Assembly: GCA_016936695.1 (NCBI GenBank)
Contig: JAFGXK010000252.1
Location: forward strand, 1 to 11,881
DNA: 11,881 nt
Source: Bacteroidales bacterium
GTDB lineage: Bacteria > Bacteroidota > Bacteroidia > Bacteroidales > VadinHA17
Reading direction: 5' to 3'
Positions within the stretch are counted from its first letter, which is position 1. Every line of letters starts with the position of its first letter. The notes under the pieces are model-generated. The model had not been told where the DNA came from, did not search any database, and saw only the letters and a list, made by a program, of their open reading frames with translations. A program made the translations under genes and the position numbers. This document shows, piece after piece, positions 1 through 5,608 of the stretch.

Positions 1-189
1 GAGTTGGGAATAAGCGTCAACTGTCTTGCCCTGGGTTCGGTACAGACGGAAATGTTTGAAAACGCCTTCCCCGGATTTAATGCTCAGATGGGTCCTGAGG
101 AAATGGCCCGTTTCATAGTCTGGTTTGCCATCAACGGTCACCTTTTCTTCAATGGCAAGGTCCTTCCCGTTGCTGCTTCTAATCCATAG
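1..189 (+). CDS. Short-chain dehydrogenase/reductase, C-terminal fragment
   Basis: This is the last 62 codons of a gene that begins before the window; frame 1 is open from base 1 to a TAG at 187-189. The fragment starts ELGISVNCLALGSVQTEM, the segment after the catalytic YxxxK helix of classical SDRs: the beta-strand 'I-x-VN' followed by the G-x-V-x-T-E-M turn that lines the NAD(P) cofactor. It ends FNGKVLPVAASNP, the usual SDR C-terminus where an FNG/TG..LPV motif closes the Rossmann fold. The Rossmann GxxxGxG motif and the Tyr-Lys pair lie outside the window, so cofactor and substrate cannot be assigned. It converges on the butyrate kinase gene with 23 bp between stop codons and no visible terminator hairpin. 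The family call is firm; the reaction is unknown. Confidence 0.82.
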   Translation, partial: ELGISVNCLALGSVQTEMFENAFPGFNAQMGPEEMARFIVWFAINGHLFFNGKVLPVAASNP

Positions 190-212
190 AATTTTCTCCC
201 TCTGCAAAACCG

Positions 213-1289
213 TTACGAATAAGTCTTAATCTCAATCTTCCCGTCGAGTGCAAGCAATCCGTTGAATGCCAGAGCCCTTATCTCATCTTCACCCGGAAAC
301 AGAACTACTTTGGCAATGAATTCTACTTTGCTCCTGATCCTTTCAACATGTGATTCCTGATATGCGAGTCCGCCGGTAAGGATTATTGCATCAACATCAC
401 CGTCGAGCACGGCAGCCATGGCTCCTATTTCCCTGGCAATCTGGTAAGCAAGGGCTTCAGTAATCAGAATTGCCTTTTCATCCCCGCCTTCTGCCATTTC
501 ACACACCTGTTTGAAATTATTGGTTCCAAGATATGCCAGCATTCCCCCCTTTCCTGTGATCATCTGTTTCAGCTCATCATAGGAATATCTTCCACTGAAG
601 CAAAGGTCGATCAGCTGCCGCGCAGGCAGACCGCCTGAGCGTTCGGGAGAGAAAGGTCCGTCGCCATGCAGGGCATTATTTACATCAACCACTTTCCCTT
701 TTCTATGTGCTCCCACACTGATACCGCCGCCCATATGTGCCACAACCAGATTCAGTTCCTCATAACTCCTGCCGGCATTCGACGCAAATAAACGTGAAAC
801 GGCTTTCTGGTTCAGCGCATGGAAAATGGATACCCGTTCTATCTCAGGATGACCTGAAATCCTGGCTACAGGAAGAAGCTCATCAACCACGACGGGATCG
901 ACGATGAATGCTTTGGCTCCCGGAAGATAAGAAGCTATGTCTGAAGCGATTAGTCCGCCAAGATTGCTTGCATGTTCGCCCCTTGCAGCTTCAACCAAGT
1001 CGTCCCTTAGCTTCTGATTTACCTCATATATTCCTGATTCAATAGGTTTTACAACCCCTCCCCTTCCGACCACGGCGGAAATAAAAGTCAAATTGACATT
1101 TCGGGTGGTCAGCTCTCCCATTATCAGGTCCTTTCTGTAGTGGAACTGATCGGCTATCCTCGGGAAGCCGGCAAGGTCTTCCGGCAAATGCCGCAACGTT
1201 TTTTCAAACAGAATTTCATCCTCTTCAAACAGGGCAAATTTAGTTGAAGTAGAACCTGGGTTGATTGCCAATATTAACCTCTTAGACAT
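213..1289 (-). CDS. buk: Butyrate kinase
   Basis: Transfers phosphate from butyryl-phosphate (or a related short or branched acyl-phosphate) to ADP, giving the free acid and ATP in the cytoplasm. The 358 residues match the usual Buk length and are shorter than acetate kinase. Visible ASKHA-fold motifs are the phosphate-1 loop AINPGSTSTKF (8-18), in which STSTK is typical of Buk rather than the CGSSSIK of AckA; AHMGGGISVGAH (184-195); the Buk hallmark DVNNALHGDGPFSPERSGGLP (202-222); GKGGMLAYLGTNN (246-258); and the adenosine-site ILTGGLAY (303-310). The ATG at 1287-1289 follows the ptb-like stop by 39 bp. There is no clear Shine-Dalgarno sequence, as is common in Bacteroidota. It is the last gene of the pta-ackA-ptb-ptb-buk unit. 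Substrate preference (butyrate, isobutyrate, isovalerate) cannot be read from sequence. Confidence 0.95.
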   Translation of the reverse strand: MSKRLILAINPGSTSTKFALFEEDEILFEKTLRHLPEDLAGFPRIADQFHYRKDLIMGELTTRNVNLTFISAVVGRGGVVKPIESGIYEVNQKLRDDLVEAARGEHASNLGGLIASDIASYLPGAKAFIVDPVVVDELLPVARISGHPEIERVSIFHALNQKAVSRLFASNAGRSYEELNLVVAHMGGGISVGAHRKGKVVDVNNALHGDGPFSPERSGGLPARQLIDLCFSGRYSYDELKQMITGKGGMLAYLGTNNFKQVCEMAEGGDEKAILITEALAYQIAREIGAMAAVLDGDVDAIILTGGLAYQESHVERIRSKVEFIAKVVLFPGEDEIRALAFNGLLALDGKIEIKTYS

Positions 1290-1328
1290 ACAGTTATAAG
1301 TTGATATTATCCTGTCATGGAATCTGTT

Positions 1329-2231
1329 TCAGGCCATCAGACAGGCAAGTGCAATACAGTAGAATTTCGACATCTCGCTTTCACTCCTCGACATTACTAT
1401 TACAGGTTTCTCAGTTCCGCGAATCAGTCCCGCCAGCTCTCCTCCTGCGAAAAGCATTAGTCCCTTGTAAAATGGATTTGAGGATTCAAGCGACGGGAAA
1501 AGGAGAATATCTGCCTCACCGTTGACCGGAGTTTCCACTCTCTTGATCTCAACACTTTTCTTATCGCAAGCCAGAAAAATATCGAGGGGGCCGTCCATTA
1601 GGCATTCTGCGAAATGACCCTCCCTGGCCATTTTCATCATTACACTGTAATCGCTGTTGCTGATAAAGTGTCGGCTTGGCTTTTCCGTAGCAGAAACAAG
1701 GGCTATCCTGGGCTTCCTGATGCCGAACCTTCTGGCCATTTCCAGTGCATAATTCGCCATGGCGATCTTTTGCTCAAGCGATGGTACAGGTATAACGGCC
1801 GTGTCGGTGATAAACAGCAACTTATGATATAAAGGAATTTGAACTGCACAGACGTAACTGAGGACTGCTCCGGGAATCATGAGTCCGTCTTTTTTATCCA
1901 GAACGGCCTTAAGGAATTTATCGGTTCCGACAAGTCCTTTCATGGCGATATCAGCATCGCCAGAGCGGGTCATTCTGATAGCCAGACTGGCAGCTTCCGA
2001 TTCATCAGGCGAGTCCACCAGGGAGAAAAGAGAATAATCAATACCAGCCCTTCTGCAGATATTTTTTATTTCTGCCTGCTGACCTATCAGGATAGCATCT
2101 ATCAGCCCGTAGCTTGCAGCTTTGTGGATTGCTCCTATCGTATTGGCATCCTGGGCCCAGGCTACAGCGATCCGATGCTTGCGGTGAAACGAAAGCACTT
2201 TTTCAACCATCTGGTCCAGAGTGCGGATCAT
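1329..2231 (-). CDS. Divergent phosphate butyryltransferase-like phosphotransacylase (second copy)
   Basis: A second PTA_PTB-fold enzyme, 300 residues from the ATG at 2229-2231, directly downstream of a canonical ptb. That start leaves 7 bp after the upstream stop. A longer reading from a TTG at 2261 would overlap ptb by 23 bp and is less likely. Family landmarks remain: AMKGLVGTDKFLKAVLDK (96-113), YHKLLFITDTAV (135-146), ALVSATEK (177-184), DGPL (213-216), GEADILLFPSLES (238-250), and the Ser-Arg pair in VIVMSRSES (277-285) that corresponds to the phosphate/CoA-site Ser-Arg of phosphotransacetylases. Segments constant in ordinary Ptb have changed: after DGPL it reads DIFLACDKK instead of xxDNAVS, GNVLYKS is replaced by SNPFYKG, and the VNENM helix start is lost. 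It probably still makes acyl-phosphate, perhaps with another acyl group, or is a non-catalytic partner. That choice is inference. Confidence 0.85.
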   Translation of the reverse strand: MIRTLDQMVEKVLSFHRKHRIAVAWAQDANTIGAIHKAASYGLIDAILIGQQAEIKNICRRAGIDYSLFSLVDSPDESEAASLAIRMTRSGDADIAMKGLVGTDKFLKAVLDKKDGLMIPGAVLSYVCAVQIPLYHKLLFITDTAVIPVPSLEQKIAMANYALEMARRFGIRKPRIALVSATEKPSRHFISNSDYSVMMKMAREGHFAECLMDGPLDIFLACDKKSVEIKRVETPVNGEADILLFPSLESSNPFYKGLMLFAGGELAGLIRGTEKPVIVMSRSESEMSKFYCIALACLMA

Positions 2232-2238
2232 GACACAA

Positions 2239-3141
2239 CTATAGGATTGATGCTGCTGCAAGCAGTATGCTGTCGTACTTAGCCTGTTCCGAATCTGATC
2301 GTGATGTTAGTACAATCGGGACCTTGGCACCCAGTATCATTGATGCAACCTTAGCCTGAGCAAAGAATACCAGAGACTTATAGAGAACGTTACCCACTTC
2401 GATATCGGGCATAAGCAAAAGATCGGTATCTCCGGCCACCTCACTCTTTATTCCCTTATGTTGTGCACTCTCGAGGCTAACTGCATTATCAAAGGCAAGC
2501 GGACCGTCAATAATGCAATTCCGGATCTGTTCACGCTGGTTCATCTTCGACAGCAGAGCTGCATGAAGAGTTGCTTCCATATTCTCATTAACCATTTCAA
2601 CGGCTCCCAGGACTGCCACTTTCGGCATAATATATCCCAGACGGTTAAGGAAAGAAACTGAATTGTTCACTATCGCGATCTTATCCTTGAGATTGGGAGC
2701 TATATTCATTGCCACATCGGTTACTCCAATGAGCTTATGGTAAGTGCCCACCTCGAAAAGGGCGATATGGGAAAGCAGGCTTCCTGTTCTGAGGCCCCAT
2801 TCCTTGTTAAGTACAGCCTTCAGAAGGGTTGAGGTGCCTACCTTGCCTTTCATGAGAATGTCGGCCTGCCGCCCGCTCAGCATCCTGACCGATTTTTCGA
2901 CGGCTTTGTCGATTTCGGGTTCATGAATTATGGAGAGCTCTGATATATCATAGCCTAATTCAGAACATATACCCCGTATTCCATCGCTGTCGCCAATGAA
3001 AACCGGCTCGATGATTCCATCCCGCCATGCCCTCAGAACAGCTCCAAGGGAATGTTGGTCGTGGGCAACGGCAAGAACCAGTTTCCTGACCGGTTTTCCT
3101 GTCACGATACCCTTCAGGTCGGACATGTTTCTTAGAACCAT
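2239..3141 (-). CDS. ptb: Phosphate butyryltransferase
   Basis: Converts butyryl-CoA (or branched-chain acyl-CoA) plus phosphate to acyl-phosphate and CoA, supplying butyrate kinase. It has 300 residues, the normal length for Ptb. It carries the family pattern throughout: ILMKGKVGTSTLLKAVLNKEWGLR (95-118), YHKLIGVTDVAMNIAPNL (134-151), VLGAVEMVNENMEATLHAALL (177-197), CIIDGPLAFDNAVS (209-222), HKGIKSEVAGDTDLLLMPDIEVGNVLYKSL (228-257) and PIVLTSRSDS (275-284) with the active-site Ser280-Arg281. The start is the ATG at 3139-3141, 25 bp after the ackA stop. An in-frame ATG five codons later (3124-3126) is a possible alternative. It lies between ackA and the divergent ptb-like gene. This copy looks fully canonical, so it is the likelier butyryl-CoA enzyme of the pair. 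Confidence 0.93.
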   Translation of the reverse strand: MVLRNMSDLKGIVTGKPVRKLVLAVAHDQHSLGAVLRAWRDGIIEPVFIGDSDGIRGICSELGYDISELSIIHEPEIDKAVEKSVRMLSGRQADILMKGKVGTSTLLKAVLNKEWGLRTGSLLSHIALFEVGTYHKLIGVTDVAMNIAPNLKDKIAIVNNSVSFLNRLGYIMPKVAVLGAVEMVNENMEATLHAALLSKMNQREQIRNCIIDGPLAFDNAVSLESAQHKGIKSEVAGDTDLLLMPDIEVGNVLYKSLVFFAQAKVASMILGAKVPIVLTSRSDSEQAKYDSILLAAASIL

Positions 3142-3166
3142 AAAAAACGTCGTTATTAATTATTTA

Positions 3167-4381
3167 TCACACGGTATGGTGCTCCACTATATACCTGGTA
3201 TCCATTGCTATCACCAACTCCTCGTCGGTGGTGATCGTCATCACGGTAGCCTTTGATCCCTCCTTTGATATAATTTTATCCTTGCCCTTGACCCCGGCAT
3301 TTTCCTGGCGGTCAAATTCTATACCCAGCGCTTCCATATCGGAACAGATCATTGCTCTCATTTTATGATCATTCTCTCCCACTCCTCCCGTAAAAACAAG
3401 CAGGTCGAGTCCGTTGAGGACAGCATAATAGGAACCTATGAACTTTCTGACCTTGTAGGCATACATGTTAAGTGCGAGGAGTGCCTTTTCATTTCCTTCG
3501 GCAGCAGCCAGCTCCAGGTCGCGCATATCGGACGAAAGGCCCGATATTCCTGCAACTCCGCTCTTCTTGTTGATCAGGTTATTGACTCCGGTCACATTCA
3601 GATGTTCCTTGTCGGCGATAAATATCAGAACACCGGCATCGATCTCGCCCGTCCTGGTACCCATTATAAGCCCGTCGACCGGTGTGAAACCCATTGAGGT
3701 ATCTATCGACCTGCCGTTCTGAATGGCTGTAATTGAAGCCCCGTTACCCAGATGGCATGTAATGATCTTCAGCTTTTTAACATCCTTGCCAAGCAATCCG
3801 GCGGCTTTTGATGCTACAAATTTATGACTTGTTCCGTGGTACCCGTATTTTCTTATCCTGTATTTTTCATAATACTCGTACGGAAGTGCATACATGAATG
3901 CGTAATCAGGCATTGTCTGGTGGAACGAAGTGTCGAACACTGCAACCTGTGGTACTCCGGGAATAAGTTTCTCAACCGACAGAATTCCCTTGAGGTTAGC
4001 CGGATTATGAAGCGGTGCAAGCTCACTGTTGATTTCAACCTGCCTTTTAACCTCATTGTCGATAAGAACGCTCTCCTTGTAACTCTCTCCGCCGTTCACA
4101 ACGCGGTGACCAACCGCCTTTATCTCCGTAACATCCTTTATGACCCCGCGTCTGGGATCGGTAAGAACCGACATCACCATATTAATACCCAGAGTGTGAT
4201 CAGGAATATCACTTATTACCTTGTATGGTTCTTTGCCAGCCGGCTTATGAGTCAGAATACTGTCGTTTAATCCAATACGCTCAACAAGACCTTTTGCAAG
4301 AAGCATCTGGGTCGTTTCCGCCATCTCAAACAGCTGATATTTGATCGAGGAACTGCCGCAATTCAGAACAAGAACAATCAT
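3167..4381 (-). CDS. ackA: Acetate kinase
   Basis: Catalyses acetyl-phosphate + ADP to acetate + ATP, the substrate-level phosphorylation step of acetate fermentation; reversible and cytoplasmic. The 404 residues are standard for AckA. Motifs in order: LVLNCGSSSIKYQLF (4-18, phosphate-1 loop), GHRVVNGG (91-98) with the acyl-phosphate-site Arg93, VFDTSFHQTMP (148-158) with catalytic Asp150, YGYHGTSHKFV (179-189) with His182, TCHLGNGASI (208-217), SMGFTPVDGLIMGTRTGEIDAG (229-250) with Arg243, and VFTGGVGEND (329-338). The C-terminal TTDEEL (384-389) matches the conserved metal-binding Glu region. ATG start at 4379-4381, 33 bp after the pta stop. No expected catalytic residue is missing. It follows pta in the standard order and precedes ptb. 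Confidence 0.97.
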   Translation of the reverse strand: MIVLVLNCGSSSIKYQLFEMAETTQMLLAKGLVERIGLNDSILTHKPAGKEPYKVISDIPDHTLGINMVMSVLTDPRRGVIKDVTEIKAVGHRVVNGGESYKESVLIDNEVKRQVEINSELAPLHNPANLKGILSVEKLIPGVPQVAVFDTSFHQTMPDYAFMYALPYEYYEKYRIRKYGYHGTSHKFVASKAAGLLGKDVKKLKIITCHLGNGASITAIQNGRSIDTSMGFTPVDGLIMGTRTGEIDAGVLIFIADKEHLNVTGVNNLINKKSGVAGISGLSSDMRDLELAAAEGNEKALLALNMYAYKVRKFIGSYYAVLNGLDLLVFTGGVGENDHKMRAMICSDMEALGIEFDRQENAGVKGKDKIISKEGSKATVMTITTDEELVIAMDTRYIVEHHTV

Positions 4382-4414
4382 TTTAATGTCTTTATAAATT
4401 ATAATTTACTAATA

Positions 4415-5419
4415 CTATTTCTTTGCGGCCGCCTGATTTGCAGTAATTGCAATCATGCTTACTATATCGCTTACAGAACAACCTCTGGAAAGATCATTTA
4501 TGGGTGCAGCCATTCCCTGCAGAATGGGGCCGATGGCTTCAGCATTTGCAAGCCGCTGGACCAGTTTATAGGCAATATTCCCGCAATTAAGGTCAGGGAA
4601 GACCAGAACATTGGCCTGCCCTGCGATCTGGCTTCCAGGGGCTTTTTTCTGCCCTATGGCAGCGACCAGAGCCGCGTCACCCTGGAGTTCGCCGTCAATC
4701 ATCATATCCGGAGCCATTTCTTTTGCTATTCTGGTTGCATTGACAACCTTGTCAACCATCTCATGTCTTGCGCTTCCTTTTGTGGAGAAGCTCAGCAATG
4801 CTATTTTAGGCTCGAATCCGCATATTGCCCTCGCGGTCTGTCCTGCCGCCACGGCTATCTCCGCCAGTTCCTTATCTGTAGGGTCAGGATGCACAGCTCC
4901 ATCGGCAAATATAATAACCCCGTTTTCCCCGAAACTCTTGTCCTGAAGAATCATTATAAAAGCACCTGAGACTACTGAAATGCCCGGGGCTGTCTTGACA
5001 TACTGAAAAGCGGGACGCAACACATCGCCAGTGGCATGATCTGCTCCCGACACCTCTCCGTCGGCATCTCCATTCTTGATCATCAGCACGCCGAGATAAA
5101 GGGGATCTTCAATAAGCTTCGCTGCTTCTTCCCTGGTCAGACCCTTGCTCTTCCTTAACTCGACCATCATATCTATGTAATGTTCTTTCTTGTCATGAGA
5201 TACAGGATCGACTATCACAGCCCGGTCGAGATTCTTTAAGCCGAACCGTTCAGCTTTCGATGCAATATCCTTAGGATCCCCTATAAGAATTATCTGTGCA
5301 AGTCCCTCGGCTATGGCAATATCGGCAGCTTTCAGATTCCTCTCCTCATATCCTTCGGGCAGAACAATGCGTTTATTGAATTTTTTAGCGTTCTGTTTTA
5401 TTTGATCAATTAGTTCCAT
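4415..5419 (-). CDS. pta: Phosphate acetyltransferase, short form
   Basis: Makes acetyl-phosphate and CoA from acetyl-CoA and phosphate, feeding acetate kinase. At 334 residues it is the short catalytic-domain form, without the N-terminal regulatory AAA/DRTGG domains of enterobacterial Pta. Visible landmarks: RIVLPEGYEERNLKAA (17-32), DPLYLGVLMIKNGDADGEVSGADHATGDVLRPA (105-137), ADGAVHPDPT (172-181), LLSFSTKGSARHE (208-220), DGELQGDAALV (242-252), VFPDLNCGNIAYKLVQRL (273-290) and NDLSRGCSVSDIV (308-320). Ser311, Arg312 and Asp318 of the last motif correspond to Ser309, Arg310 and Asp316 of the archaeal (Methanosarcina) enzyme. It is the first gene of the five-gene operon and is divergent from the FAD/Fe-S oxidoreductase gene. 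A palindrome and -7-like box lie just before its ATG. Confidence 0.97.
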   Translation of the reverse strand: MELIDQIKQNAKKFNKRIVLPEGYEERNLKAADIAIAEGLAQIILIGDPKDIASKAERFGLKNLDRAVIVDPVSHDKKEHYIDMMVELRKSKGLTREEAAKLIEDPLYLGVLMIKNGDADGEVSGADHATGDVLRPAFQYVKTAPGISVVSGAFIMILQDKSFGENGVIIFADGAVHPDPTDKELAEIAVAAGQTARAICGFEPKIALLSFSTKGSARHEMVDKVVNATRIAKEMAPDMMIDGELQGDAALVAAIGQKKAPGSQIAGQANVLVFPDLNCGNIAYKLVQRLANAEAIGPILQGMAAPINDLSRGCSVSDIVSMIAITANQAAAKK

Positions 5420-5435
5420 TGTATATCAATAAGTT

Positions 5436-5443
5436 AAAATTTA
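5436..5443 (-). promoter_or_regulatory. Candidate -7 box and palindrome before pta
   Basis: On the minus strand this reads TAAATTTT, 7 of 8 matches to the Bacteroidota -7 consensus TAnnTTTG, with 16 bp to the pta ATG. That would give a very short leader, normal for the phylum. No good -33 TTTG is seen at the right distance. The box lies inside GTTAAA-A-TTTAAC (5433-5445), arms perfect around a one-base centre, so a repressor bound there would block it. The position makes it plausible; the AT-richness of the region makes it uncertain. Confidence 0.35.
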
Positions 5444-5504
5444 ACACATAATGCTCTAAAAGTAGAAAAAAAAATCCCTGCTTACCAAGTGAATCAGATG
5501 ATTA

Positions 5505-5552
5505 TTTTCAGCCGGGTTATCAACTGAAAAAAAACATTAAGGAAGTAACCCG
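5505..5552. repeat. Two overlapping inverted repeats in the divergent control region
   Basis: Pair one: TTTTCAG (5505-5511) with CTGAAAA (5524-5530), 12-base spacer. Pair two: CGGGTTA (5513-5519) with TAACCCG (5546-5552), 26-base spacer. The pairs interleave, so they cannot both form fully as hairpins. The GC-rich arms of pair two stand out in AT-rich DNA. They lie between the candidate pta promoter and the -7 box of the oxidoreductase gene, upstream of both, which is where a shared operator for two divergent units would be. That role is inference. Confidence 0.5.
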
Positions 5553-5579
5553 TTTCAGGTTAGAAATAAAATCATTTTT

Positions 5580-5587
5580 TAAATTTG
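5580..5587 (+). promoter_or_regulatory. Perfect TAnnTTTG -7 box before the FAD/Fe-S oxidoreductase gene
   Basis: TAAATTTG fits the Bacteroidota sigma -7 consensus TAnnTTTG at all fixed positions. A TTTC (5553-5556), one base from the -33 TTTG, lies 23 bp upstream, at the long end of the usual spacing. Transcription would begin about 15 bp before the ATG at 5609. The box contains the TTG at 5585-5587, so that TTG is very unlikely to be the start codon, although the frame is open from there. Confidence 0.6.
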
Positions 5588-5608
5588 CGGATCAAAAATG
5601 TTATTTAC

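Noticed and set aside
2232..2261. Ten-codon N-terminal extension of the second ptb-like gene from a TTG, overlapping the first ptb by 23 bp
   Set aside because: The extension QQHQSYSCV is simply ptb's 3' end read in another frame, and an ATG 7 bp after the ptb stop is a better coupled start.
1301..4969. Several long + strand open frames opposite the operon, such as 1839-2282, 3824-4270 and 4611-4946
   Set aside because: They lie wholly antisense to well-identified ptb, ackA and pta genes and their peptides show no family features.
5585..5608. TTG start for the FAD/Fe-S oxidoreductase giving MRIKNVIY at the N-terminus
   Set aside because: The TTG is part of a perfect TAAATTTG -7 box, and a good ATG follows eight codons later just before the conserved domain begins.
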